Assembly (NCBI GenBank): GCA_016868855.1
Contig: VGFP01000002.1
Coordinates: 1 to 64,000, forward strand
DNA length: 64,000 nt
Direction: 5' to 3'
Source of the DNA: Bacteroidota bacterium
GTDB lineage: Bacteria; Bacteroidota; Bacteroidia; Chitinophagales; Chitinophagaceae
Shown: piece by piece, positions 8,907 through 16,626 of the stretch
Position numbering within the stretch: position 1 is the stretch's first letter
Layout: each line of letters opens with the position of its first letter
Translations under genes and position numbers: made by a program
The notes under the pieces: generated by a model
Told to the model about the DNA's origin: nothing
Seen by the model: only the letters and a program-made list of their open reading frames with translations
Database searches by the model: none

Positions 8907-9323
8907 GTGGCATGGAATGCAGCAGACCCTTTAAAAACTTCTTCCGATGTAAAGATCATTCGCATCAAAACAATTCGGGAGGCAATGAAGTATGACTTGA
9001 ATGCGTTCACAGTATCACCCGGTCAAACCGTTCAAATCATTTTGGAGAATACAGATGCCATAGAGCACAACCTTGTTGTAACAAGACCAGGGATGCGCAA
9101 AAAAGTTGGCAAAGCCGGTGATGCCATGATGAAGGATGAAAAAGGAACAGAGAAAAACTATGTACCGAGTCTCCCTGAAGTAATGTTTGCCACACCATTT
9201 GTCAATCCAGGGCAATCATTTACACTCACTTTCAAGGCTCCTGCAAAAGCGGGGGATTATCCTTATATATGCACCTTCCCGGGTCACTGGACCTTGATGA
9301 ATGGGGTGATGCATGTAAAATAG
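8907..9323 (+). CDS. azurin/plastocyanin-like cupredoxin domain, possibly a remnant
   Basis: Small type-1 copper protein domain. The putative ligands are His54 (EHNLV), Cys122, His127 and Met131; the Cys-x4-His-x3-Met spacing equals that of azurin. The start is a GTG at 8907 with no signal peptide, although cupredoxins are normally exported. The frame is open upstream only to 8850 and contains no better start or leader. Similar domains are known at the C-terminus of larger exported proteins (ThuA-like and heme proteins), so this may be the surviving tail of such a gene. No promoter-like box was found. The gene ends one base before the lysS stop, on the opposite strand. Confidence 0.6.
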   Translation: MAWNAADPLKTSSDVKIIRIKTIREAMKYDLNAFTVSPGQTVQIILENTDAIEHNLVVTRPGMRKKVGKAGDAMMKDEKGTEKNYVPSLPEVMFATPFVNPGQSFTLTFKAPAKAGDYPYICTFPGHWTLMNGVMHVK

Positions 9324-9324
9324 A

Positions 9325-10842
9325 TCAGTGCAATTCAGGTTTCATCATCGGAAAAAGAAGCACATCCTGAATAGAGGGTTGATTGGTTAAGAGCATGCAA
9401 ATTCTGTCAATGCCAAATCCAATGCCTGCTGTTGGGGGCATTCCATATTCCAGTGCACGCAGGAAATCATGATCGATGAACATCGCTTCATCATCACCGC
9501 GTTCCATGAGTTTGACTTGTTCTTCAAATCTTGCACGCTGATCAATCGGGTCGTTCAATTCAGTATAGGCGTTTGCAATTTCTTTTCCATTGACCATCAA
9601 CTCAAATCGCTCCACCAAGCCTGCTTTGCTGCGGTGCTTTTTGGTAAGGGGACTCATTTCAATCGGGTAGTCGATGATAAAAGTTGGTTGGATATAATGG
9701 TGTTCGCATTTTTCTCCGAAAATTTCATCAATCATCTTGCCCTTGCCCATGGTATTGTCGACTTGCAACCCTAGTTTTTTGCAAACATCTCTAACCCCTA
9801 CCTCATCCATCTCACTGATGTCAAAACCTGTATGTTCTTTGATGGCATCATACATGGTTACTCTCTTGAACGGAGCTTTGAAGCTGATTGTTTTACCATC
9901 TACTTCTGCATCTGTCGTTCCATTTACATCCATCGCCGCCTTTTCAAGCAACTGCTCGGTGGTGTCCATCATCCACAAATAATCTTTGTATGCAGTATAA
10001 AACTCTAAAACGGTAAACTCCGGATTATGTGTGCGGTCCATTCCCTCATTTCTGAAATTTCTGGAGAATTCATATACCCAATCAAATCCACCAACGATGA
10101 GTCGTTTCAAATACAATTCATTGGCTATGCGCAGGTACATGGGGATATCCAATGCATTGTGATGCGTTGTAAATGGCCTGGCTGCTGCTCCACCGGGGAT
10201 GCTTTGCAATACAGGCGTATCCACTTCAATCGCGCCTCTGCTGTTTAAAAATTCTTTGATGGAATTGATCAGCTTTGAGCGTTTCAGAAATGTTTCTTTG
10301 ACATGAGGATTGATGATCAGGTCTGCATACCGCTGACGGTAACGAAACTCTGGATCGGTTACTGCGTCAAATGTTTCTCCTTCTTTTTCCTTGACAACTG
10401 GAAGTGGCTTGAGTGATTTACTGAGCAGCGACAGTTCTTTCACATGCACAGATGTCTCACCTGTTTTAGTAGTGAAAACATATCCCTTTACACCAATGAT
10501 GTCGCCGATGTCCAGTGTTTTCCATACTTGATCATAGAGGGTTTTGTCTTCACCCGGACACACATCATCTCTCTTAACGTAAATCTGAATTTTACCTGCA
10601 TGGTCTTGCAACACTGCAAAACAGGCCTTCCCCATGTCGCGGATACCCATCAGTCGACCTGCCAGGCATACATCAGCAAACTCCGATTTATTCTCTTCAC
10701 CCAGGTATGTTGATTTGATGTCGACGGAGGTGATATTGACTGGAAATGCAGGTGCAGGATAGGCGTCAATGCCAATTGCCTGCAATGCCTCCAATTTCTC
10801 TCTGCGGATTAGTTCTTGTTCTGACAAATGCTGCGTACTCAT
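9325..10842 (-). CDS. lysS: lysyl-tRNA synthetase, class II
   Basis: Charges tRNA-Lys with lysine. The N-terminal OB-fold anticodon-binding domain (about residues 55-150, with [20 protein letters not shown]) precedes the class II catalytic core: motif 1 near RQRYADLI, motif 2 in [19 protein letters not shown] and motif 3 in [13 protein letters not shown]. At 505 residues it matches bacterial LysS. The ATG at 10842 follows a TACCTTTG box on the same strand. Monocistronic by appearance, with a 40-base gap to the gene upstream. Confidence 0.97.
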   Translation of the reverse strand: MSTQHLSEQELIRREKLEALQAIGIDAYPAPAFPVNITSVDIKSTYLGEENKSEFADVCLAGRLMGIRDMGKACFAVLQDHAGKIQIYVKRDDVCPGEDKTLYDQVWKTLDIGDIIGVKGYVFTTKTGETSVHVKELSLLSKSLKPLPVVKEKEGETFDAVTDPEFRYRQRYADLIINPHVKETFLKRSKLINSIKEFLNSRGAIEVDTPVLQSIPGGAAARPFTTHHNALDIPMYLRIANELYLKRLIVGGFDWVYEFSRNFRNEGMDRTHNPEFTVLEFYTAYKDYLWMMDTTEQLLEKAAMDVNGTTDAEVDGKTISFKAPFKRVTMYDAIKEHTGFDISEMDEVGVRDVCKKLGLQVDNTMGKGKMIDEIFGEKCEHHYIQPTFIIDYPIEMSPLTKKHRSKAGLVERFELMVNGKEIANAYTELNDPIDQRARFEEQVKLMERGDDEAMFIDHDFLRALEYGMPPTAGIGFGIDRICMLLTNQPSIQDVLLFPMMKPELH

Positions 10843-10859
10843 GCTTTTTCAATTCGCTG

Positions 10860-10867
10860 CAAAGGTA
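10860..10867 (-). promoter_or_regulatory. -7-like box (TACCTTTG) of lysS
   Basis: Exact match to TAnnTTTG on the minus strand, ending 17 bases before the lysS ATG. The -33 TTG is not at the usual spacing. Confidence 0.5.
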
Positions 10868-10882
10868 ATCAGTTTGAGGAAC

Positions 10883-11665
10883 TCAATAAGGACTGCCTGA
10901 AACACCCCATCCAAAAAGAGCGATATCATATTTGACTGGGTCTGCAGGATCAAAAGTTTTGAGTTGTGCAGTAAGTGTAATGGCAGTTTTCCAGTCACTT
11001 TTTTCAGATTCAATCAACTTCAATTCTTTGGCTACCCGCATCACATGCAGATCCAACGGACAAACCAACTGACTGGGCTGGATGTTTTTCCAAATACCGA
11101 AATCAATGCCACTTGGATCTTGTCGGACCATCCACCTCAAGTACATGTTCAATCGCTTGCAGCTGGATTGTTGTCTGGGAGATGGTATATGTTTTTTGGT
11201 TCTGTCAGGACTCTCCTCCAATGAGAAAAAGTAATCTTGGAAATGGTTCAATGCATGTTCAATGCTTTCGTCATATGTATGCATGCCTGCAGCAAATGCA
11301 GACTCCAATGAATGGTGTTGATTATAATGATATTGAAGAAAACGAATGAAATGAAGCAGATCCGTCGTTTGGAAAGTGCGGTGTTTGAAGGAGAGAAATT
11401 TTACAAGGTCTTTTTCCTGGTGTTGTTGAATGAATTGAAACGGTGAATTATCCATCAAGGACAACAACTCATTGCATTTGTTGATGATGGTTGTTCTGTT
11501 TCCCCATGCAAAAATGGCAGCGAAGAATCCTGAAATTTCAATGTCTTGTTTTTTACTGAATCGATGAGGGATGGAAATTGGATCTTTTTCTATGAACGAG
11601 GGTTGATTGAACCGATCTAAAAGCTGATTCAGTATTTTTTCAGTGAGTGAATGATCCTGCATCAT
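10883..11665 (-). CDS. TIGR02757 family protein (DUF2400)
   Basis: A 260-residue member of TIGR02757/DUF2400, a family frequent in Bacteroidota and epsilon-proteobacteria, of unproven function and weakly reminiscent of helix-hairpin-helix DNA-repair glycosylases. Typical segments are visible: DPISIPHRFSKKQDIEISGFFAA, read as DPISIPHRF then EISGFFAAIFAWGNR, the RLNMYLRWMVR block near residue 170 and LDLHVMRVAKEL near 205. The ATG overlaps the stop of the upstream PLP-enzyme gene by four bases, indicating translational coupling. Confidence 0.8.
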   Translation of the reverse strand: MMQDHSLTEKILNQLLDRFNQPSFIEKDPISIPHRFSKKQDIEISGFFAAIFAWGNRTTIINKCNELLSLMDNSPFQFIQQHQEKDLVKFLSFKHRTFQTTDLLHFIRFLQYHYNQHHSLESAFAAGMHTYDESIEHALNHFQDYFFSLEESPDRTKKHIPSPRQQSSCKRLNMYLRWMVRQDPSGIDFGIWKNIQPSQLVCPLDLHVMRVAKELKLIESEKSDWKTAITLTAQLKTFDPADPVKYDIALFGWGVSGSPY

Positions 11666-12822
11666 TTTTTTAACTGCTCTGCACGTTCTATGGCTTGTCG
11701 AAGGTCTTCTATCAAATCATCTGCATCTTCAATGCCCACCGAGAGCCGGATCAGTGTATCGCTCAATCCATTTTTGATCCTTTCTTCTCTTGGGATGGAT
11801 GCATGTGTCATGCTTGCAGGATGATTGATCAACGATTCTACACCACCAAGACTCTCAGCCAATGAAAACAGTTTTGTATTGGAAAGCAGGGTGCGTGCGG
11901 CTTCGATGGTATCTTGTTTCAATTCAAATGAGATCATTCCTCCAAATGCTTTCATTTGTTTTTTTGCAATGGAATGCCCGGGATGTTCTTCAAAGCCTGG
12001 CCAGTAGACTTTCTGTATAGCTGGGTGTGATTTGAGAAAATGAGCAATTTTCTCTCCATTGGCTGAATGTCTTTCCATGCGAATGCCCAGGGTTTTGATT
12101 CCTCTCAGCACCAGAAAACAATCCATTGGTCCGGGTACAGCACCACAACTTTTTTGAATGAAATACAATTCATCTCTCAATGCCTTGTCGTTCATGACCA
12201 ATGCTCCCTGGATCACATCGCTGTGTCCGCTCAGGTATTTGGTTGCAGAGTGCATTACAATATCCGCACCAAGGGTGAGCGGATTCTGTAGTGCAGGGGA
12301 TGCAAATGTGTTGTCAACGCATAAAATGAGTTGGTTTTTTTTGGTGATAGATGCAATCGCTGAAATATCAGCAATGTTCATCAGTGGATTTGTGGGAGTT
12401 TCAACCCAAATCATTTTTGTTTTGGAGTTGATGTATTTCTCTATTTGATGCAGATCTGACAAATTGATGTAATGAAAAACAATGCCGAATTTTGCAAATA
12501 CTTTGCTGAAGAGTCTATATGTGCCTCCATACATATCGTTGCCTGCAATGACTTCATCTCCAGGTTTCAGCAATTTGATCACAGCGTCCGTCGCTGCAAC
12601 ACCACTGCTGAATGCGAGTCCATAGTTGCCCTCCTCAATCAACGCCAACGCTTCTTCCAATGCCTGTCGCGTTGGATTTTGGGAGCGAGCATATTCGAAT
12701 CCCGCGTTTACGCCAGGTGCTTCCTGTACATAGGTTGACGTCTGGTAAATAGGTGTCATGATTGCACCAGTGCTGGGATCAGGATGAGCGCCTGCATGTA
12801 TGTATGTGGTATTCTTTTTCAT
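11662..12822 (-). CDS. trans-sulfuration PLP enzyme (cystathionine gamma-synthase / gamma-lyase type)
   Basis: Cys/Met-metabolism PLP enzyme, 386 residues. The substrate and cofactor motifs are complete: YARSQNPTR (about 44-52), SSGVAATDAV, NDMYGGTYRLF, ETPTNPL, DNTFASP and the PLP lysine in HSATKYLSGH. The family catalyses either gamma-replacement on an activated homoserine or gamma-elimination of cystathionine; the sequence alone does not decide between metB and mgl/CTH, so no symbol is given. It is the first gene of a two-gene unit with TIGR02757. The divergent gap to the glycosyltransferase holds one -7-like box for each direction. Confidence 0.88.
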   Translation of the reverse strand: MKKNTTYIHAGAHPDPSTGAIMTPIYQTSTYVQEAPGVNAGFEYARSQNPTRQALEEALALIEEGNYGLAFSSGVAATDAVIKLLKPGDEVIAGNDMYGGTYRLFSKVFAKFGIVFHYINLSDLHQIEKYINSKTKMIWVETPTNPLMNIADISAIASITKKNQLILCVDNTFASPALQNPLTLGADIVMHSATKYLSGHSDVIQGALVMNDKALRDELYFIQKSCGAVPGPMDCFLVLRGIKTLGIRMERHSANGEKIAHFLKSHPAIQKVYWPGFEEHPGHSIAKKQMKAFGGMISFELKQDTIEAARTLLSNTKLFSLAESLGGVESLINHPASMTHASIPREERIKNGLSDTLIRLSVGIEDADDLIEDLRQAIERAEQLKK

Positions 12823-12839
12823 AACTTTTTTACTGCTTA

Positions 12840-12847
12840 CAAAGATA
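12840..12847 (-). promoter_or_regulatory. -7-like box (TATCTTTG) of the trans-sulfuration gene
   Basis: Exact TAnnTTTG match on the minus strand, ending 17 bases upstream of the ATG at 12822. It faces away from the plus-strand box at 12879, so the 68-base divergent gap probably contains two promoters. Confidence 0.5.
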
Positions 12848-12878
12848 ATTCAATCGCTGCTGCCTTGTCTCTTATTTT

Positions 12879-12886
12879 TATCTTTG
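12879..12886 (+). promoter_or_regulatory. -7-like box (TATCTTTG) abutting the glycosyltransferase start
   Basis: Exact TAnnTTTG match with only four bases between the box and the ATG at 12891. Given the usual box-to-start-point distance, transcription would begin at or next to the initiator codon. Confidence 0.5.
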
Positions 12887-12890
12887 CATC

Positions 12891-13718
12891 ATGCAGCAGC
12901 TTAATTACAAAGAAACAATTCCCATTGAATATGAAGGCATGTTGGATGCCCATGCTTTTGAGCCTGCTGCAGAGGATCTTGCTTATGTCTTTGATTGTTA
13001 TCAAGATGATCCCGCTGCGGCATTGTCTTTTTTGGAAAAATGGAAAGAACGCAGGTGGTTGAAACGACAAATGCTTTCAGGTAAAAAACTTCGGGTATTC
13101 TCATCTTACACCGCCGAACAAATCAGAAAGCAATATCCCAAAGCAGGTGAAAACTTGATCCTGCAATATCCCAAGGTGGATGAAGCCTATCATCCCATTG
13201 ATGATGATGCAAAAGACATTGTCCGGTACAACCTTACCAATGGGGAGGCGTATTTTTTGTACCGTGGACCTATTCATCCTGCAGCGTCGTTGACTGAATT
13301 GCTCAAGGGATTTTCCATCTTCAAAAAAAAGATGGGCAGCAATATGAAATTGGTTTTATGCGGACCCGCATCAAAAAGCGGAGTTGCTTTTCTTCATTCA
13401 ATTGGATCATACAAGTACCGGGATGATTTGGTTATCAGGGAATCAATTTCTGATGATACAGAGCTGATGGCAGCTGCTTATGCATTGATACATCCATGCA
13501 GATGGGAACGTTTCGGTTTTTCAGTATTGAAGGCCATGAAAGCTGGTGTCGCGGTGTTGACAACAGCTGATTCTGCGATGAGCGAGTTTTGTTCGATGGC
13601 CGGTATGTATTTCAATGAAAGAGATCCCAATGATATTGGAGAGAAGTTCATCCGTATTTACAAAGACGAACAAATGCGTCAGGAAATGATCGGAACCGGT
13701 CTGTCAAAAAGCCTTTGA
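12891..13718 (+). CDS. family-4-like glycosyltransferase, short N-terminal part
   Basis: A 275-residue protein with the C-terminal nucleotide-sugar-binding half of a GT-B glycosyltransferase: YRGPIHPAASLTELLKGF, KLVLCGPA, the ERFGFSVLKAMKAG segment carrying the E-x7-E-like motif of GT4, and the NDIGEKFIRI tail. The N-terminal acceptor domain is shorter than in typical GT4 enzymes (about 360-400 residues). The -7-like box ending four bases before this ATG argues that the start is genuine rather than truncated. The acceptor and sugar are unknown; the neighbours do not form a polysaccharide cluster. Confidence 0.7.
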   Translation: MQQLNYKETIPIEYEGMLDAHAFEPAAEDLAYVFDCYQDDPAAALSFLEKWKERRWLKRQMLSGKKLRVFSSYTAEQIRKQYPKAGENLILQYPKVDEAYHPIDDDAKDIVRYNLTNGEAYFLYRGPIHPAASLTELLKGFSIFKKKMGSNMKLVLCGPASKSGVAFLHSIGSYKYRDDLVIRESISDDTELMAAAYALIHPCRWERFGFSVLKAMKAGVAVLTTADSAMSEFCSMAGMYFNERDPNDIGEKFIRIYKDEQMRQEMIGTGLSKSL

Positions 13719-13729
13719 TGCATCTTCTG

Positions 13730-13737
13730 TAACTTTG
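13730..13737 (+). promoter_or_regulatory. -7-like box (TAACTTTG) of gldC
   Basis: Exact TAnnTTTG match, 13 bases upstream of the gldC ATG at 13751 and just after the preceding gene's stop. It would drive gldC-yqeY-cvpA. Confidence 0.5.
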
Positions 13738-13750
13738 CAAAAATATTGAT

Positions 13751-14086
13751 ATGAATCAATCGATAATAACCATTGATGTGAACTTGGATGAAAATAAAAT
13801 CCCCCATCAAATTCGCTGGAATGCAACTCAGTCTAATTCGGCAGAAGCGCAGGATGCAAAAGCCATGATGATTTCATTTTGGGATGGCAAAGAAAAAGCT
13901 GCATTGAGAATTGATCTGTGGACCAAAGAAATGATGGTGGATGAGATGGCTGATTTTTATTATCAGACATTGATTACAATGGCAGATACATTCGAACGAG
14001 CAACACACCAGAAGGAATTGGTGGGAGACATGAAGACTTTTGCAAAAGATTTTTATACAAAATTCAAAAAAACACAGGAACAATGA
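13751..14086 (+). CDS. gldC: gliding motility protein GldC
   Basis: A 111-residue cytoplasmic protein of the GldC family. Diagnostic features are the start ITIDVNLDENKIPHQIRW, the block SFWDGKEKAALRIDLWTKEMMVDEM (read as SFWDGKEK then LRIDLWTKEMMVDEM) and the ending QTLITMADTFERATHQKE. In Flavobacterium johnsoniae GldC is needed for efficient rather than absolute gliding, and it occurs in many non-gliding Bacteroidota. Its stop overlaps the start of the YqeY gene by four bases (ATGA), so the two are translationally coupled. Confidence 0.9.
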   Translation: MNQSIITIDVNLDENKIPHQIRWNATQSNSAEAQDAKAMMISFWDGKEKAALRIDLWTKEMMVDEMADFYYQTLITMADTFERATHQKELVGDMKTFAKDFYTKFKKTQEQ

Positions 14087-14541
14087 GTTTGGAAATCACC
14101 ATCAATGATCATCTGAAAAAAGCCATGCTGGCAAAAGATGAAAAAGGATTGCGTGCACTGCGCGCGATCAAAGCTGCCATCCTGCTTGCTAAAACAGCCG
14201 AAGGAGCAGGGGATGCAATGACAGCAGATGCAGAAATCAAGTTGCTGCAAAAACTTGTCAAACAGCGCAAAGACTCGATTGACATTTTTGAACAGCAAAA
14301 CAGGGCAGACCTGGCTATCAAGGAGAAAGAGGAAGTTGAGGTGATTGAACAATTCTTGCCAAAGCAAATGAGTGCAGAAGAAATTAAAGCAGCCGTTGCA
14401 GAAATCATCAAGCAGACGGGTGTTGCAAACATCAGCGGACTCGGACAGGTCATGGGCATTGCCTCAAAACAATTGGCTGGAAAAGCAGATGGTAAGACCA
14501 TCTCAACAATCGTAAAAGAGCTCTTAACCGTCAACGGTTAA
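14083..14541 (+). CDS. GatB/YqeY domain-containing protein
   Basis: A 152-residue YqeY-like protein, helical, homologous to the tRNA-binding tail domain of the amidotransferase subunit GatB; its role as a free protein is uncertain. Landmarks are LKKAMLAKDEKGLRALRAIKAA, read as LKKAMLAKDEKGL then RAIKAAILLAK, EQFLPKQMSAEEI near residue 100 and GLGQVMGIASKQLAGKADG near 130. The final residues LTVNG and the stop codon are encoded by the 7-base tandem array at 14523-14557 rather than by family-conserved sequence. Confidence 0.88.
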   Translation: MSLEITINDHLKKAMLAKDEKGLRALRAIKAAILLAKTAEGAGDAMTADAEIKLLQKLVKQRKDSIDIFEQQNRADLAIKEKEEVEVIEQFLPKQMSAEEIKAAVAEIIKQTGVANISGLGQVMGIASKQLAGKADGKTISTIVKELLTVNG

Positions 14542-14557
14542 CTGTTAACTGTCAACA
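14523..14557 (+). repeat. heptanucleotide array A (GTYAACN x5) at the yqeY/cvpA junction
   Basis: Five consecutive 7-base units: CTTAACC, GTCAACG, GTTAACT, GTTAACT, GTCAACA. The array supplies the last codons and stop of the YqeY gene, fills the whole intergenic space and runs into the A of the cvpA ATG. It belongs to the family found at 35616, 41802, 45123 and 53249. Confidence 0.85.
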
Positions 14558-15096
14558 TGATAATAGACATCATTACAGGCATCATCTTAGTATTATCAAT
14601 TTACAAGGGTTGGACCAAAGGGTTCACCATGGCCGTTTTTACGTTTGCATCTTACTTCATTGCCATGCTTTTGGCCCTTCAATTTTCCGGAATGGTGGCA
14701 GGGTACCTGAAGGAATATGCAAAGAGTGACAGCAAGTGGTATACTTTTCTTTCATTTTTATTGGTATTGATAGCAGGCATCATTGCTGTTCGCATCATTG
14801 GTAAATTGATGGAGAAGTCCGCCCAGGTATTGATGCTGGGATTGGTAAATAAATTCCTGGGCATTTTATTTTTTGCAATTATATATATCACCATTTTCTC
14901 TGTATTGCTTGTATATGCAGAGAAGTTTGAAATGATTGACCAATTCAATGCAGGCGATTCAAAAACCTATAGTTATCAACTCAGATTCGGCAAGTGGTTG
15001 ATGCATCAGTTTAGTGAGTGGCTTCCTGCCATCAAACATCTTTTCAATGATACAAAAGATGCCATTCAGGAGCAGATCAATTCCAAGTTGAAATAA
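14557..15096 (+). CDS. CvpA family membrane protein
   Basis: A 179-residue inner-membrane protein with four hydrophobic segments (about residues 4-20, 28-48, 64-82 and 100-120) in the CvpA pattern; it opens IIDIITGIILVLSIYKGWTKGF, read as IIDIITGIILVL then YKGWTKGF, the family hallmark. CvpA proteins are linked to colicin V production in E. coli and to envelope-stress tolerance. The start codon abuts heptanucleotide array A. It is followed 17 bases later by an alpha/beta hydrolase. Confidence 0.8.
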   Translation: MIIDIITGIILVLSIYKGWTKGFTMAVFTFASYFIAMLLALQFSGMVAGYLKEYAKSDSKWYTFLSFLLVLIAGIIAVRIIGKLMEKSAQVLMLGLVNKFLGILFFAIIYITIFSVLLVYAEKFEMIDQFNAGDSKTYSYQLRFGKWLMHQFSEWLPAIKHLFNDTKDAIQEQINSKLK

Positions 15097-15101
15097 TATA
15101 C

Positions 15102-15109
15102 TATCTTTC
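15102..15109 (+). promoter_or_regulatory. -7-like box (TATCTTTC) of the alpha/beta hydrolase gene
   Basis: Seven of eight positions fit TAnnTTTG (final C, then G). It ends four bases before the ATG at 15114, the same spacing seen at six other genes in the window. Confidence 0.4.
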
Positions 15110-15113
15110 GGTC

Positions 15114-15893
15114 ATGAGTCTACCGTATGAGATAAAAACAGACGGCAAATACAAGTTCCTAGAAGAAGGAGAAGGTGAGCCGTTGTTGATGCTGCATGGA
15201 CTTTTTGGTGCCATGAGTAATTTCACCGGCATCATCAATCACTTCAGGCATACCCATAAGGTGATAGTACCTCTGTTGCCTCTTTTTGAACTCGATTTAT
15301 TGCATACTTCCGTAGGGGGACTCGAAAAATACCTCAGCAAATTCATCGATCACAGAGGTTACAAAGGCATTCATTTAATGGGGAATTCGCTTGGTGGACA
15401 TGTAGCATTGGTTCATGTGCTTAAATCGCCCGGAAAAATAAAATCTCTTATCCTTACCGGCAGCTCCGGATTATTTGAAAACGGTATGGGAGAAACATAT
15501 CCCAAACGTGGGGATTACGAATACATCAAAAAGAAAACAGAAATAACTTTCTACGATCCCAATGTGGCAACCAAAGAGTTGATCGATGAGGTGTATCAGA
15601 TCGTCAACGAAAGGATGAAGACGCTCAAGGTCATCGCTCTTGCCAGAAGTGCTATCAAGCACAACATGCAGGATGAGCTGGTACATATCAATCTGCCTAC
15701 ACTATTGATTTGGGGCAACAACGATATCATCACACCTCCGTTTGTAGGTAGAGAGTTCAACAAGCTGATCAAGAACAGCGAGCTGCATTTTATTGATCAC
15801 TGCGGACACGCACCCATGATGGAAGTACCTGAAGAGTTCAACAAAATTCTCGCAGGTTTTTTACAAAAATTAAACAGTACTGCAGCAAATTAG
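15114..15893 (+). CDS. alpha/beta hydrolase
   Basis: A 259-residue single-domain alpha/beta-fold hydrolase. The oxyanion region LLMLHGLFGAMSNF is near residue 25, the nucleophile elbow GNSLGG (Ser) near residue 91, a catalytic Asp candidate in LIWGNNDIITPP near residue 204 and the catalytic His in DHCGHAPMMEVPEEF near residue 233. No signal peptide, so cytoplasmic. The substrate cannot be inferred from sequence or neighbours. Confidence 0.85.
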   Translation: MSLPYEIKTDGKYKFLEEGEGEPLLMLHGLFGAMSNFTGIINHFRHTHKVIVPLLPLFELDLLHTSVGGLEKYLSKFIDHRGYKGIHLMGNSLGGHVALVHVLKSPGKIKSLILTGSSGLFENGMGETYPKRGDYEYIKKKTEITFYDPNVATKELIDEVYQIVNERMKTLKVIALARSAIKHNMQDELVHINLPTLLIWGNNDIITPPFVGREFNKLIKNSELHFIDHCGHAPMMEVPEEFNKILAGFLQKLNSTAAN

Positions 15894-15921
15894 ATGTAAT
15901 ATTGATCTATCAAACAGAAAT

Positions 15922-16584
15922 ATGACATTCTGTAGTCAATTGCTCGATACTTCTTTTCAAACATTTGATCTTCATGATACCGTCTCGCATGCGCTTGAAG
16001 TGATGGACATGCACCATGCAGAATATGCGGTTGTGCTAGATGGATTGAATTATTTGGGTCTGTTGGATATTGTTGATTTAGAAGAAGCCGATCCTTCTTC
16101 TGAACTCATCTCAATGGATCAGTATCTGATCAAAGCTTATGTAAAATCAAGCGATCATTTCTTACAAGCGCTGAAGGTCAAATCAAAATACAACCTGGAT
16201 ATCATTCCTGTTCTGAATGAAAAAAATGAATGGGAGGGAATCATCAAGGCTGACACTTTGTTGGATCAGACCTCGTCGTTGCTCGGGGTTACCACAACCG
16301 AGGCATTCATTGTGTTGGAAATTCCCCGCATGGATTATGCACCCGGACAAATCAACCGCCTGGTTGAGTCGAACGATTGCATGATCATGCAAATGAACAC
16401 AATGTTAGATCCGGTGACGGGAATGATGCAGCTTGTTATTAGAGTCAACAAAGAAGAAGTATCTGATCTCATCGCAACTTTCCAGCGACACGAATACAAT
16501 GTGATTTGTTATTATGGTGAGGAGACCTTCGACAATACACTACAGAACAACTTGGATCATCTCTTGAATTACCTCAATATCTGA
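15922..16584 (+). CDS. CBS-domain pair protein with C-terminal ACT-like region
   Basis: A 220-residue cytoplasmic protein. Residues 1-125 form two CBS motifs (for example HAEYAVVLDGLNYLGLLDIVDL, read as YAVVLDG then YLGLLDIVDL, and LDIIPVLNEKNEWEGIIKADTL, read as LDIIPVLNE then WEGIIKADTL), which usually bind adenine nucleotides. The remainder (AFIVLEIPRMDYAPGQINRLV) looks like an ACT-type regulatory fold. In Bacteroidota such genes commonly lie just before nadK-uppS-bamA, as here, but the role is unknown. Confidence 0.7.
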   Translation: MTFCSQLLDTSFQTFDLHDTVSHALEVMDMHHAEYAVVLDGLNYLGLLDIVDLEEADPSSELISMDQYLIKAYVKSSDHFLQALKVKSKYNLDIIPVLNEKNEWEGIIKADTLLDQTSSLLGVTTTEAFIVLEIPRMDYAPGQINRLVESNDCMIMQMNTMLDPVTGMMQLVIRVNKEEVSDLIATFQRHEYNVICYYGEETFDNTLQNNLDHLLNYLNI

Positions 16585-16626
16585 GTTTCTGTCAATCCAC
16601 TCAAGGCTTTTAGCTAACTTACATGC

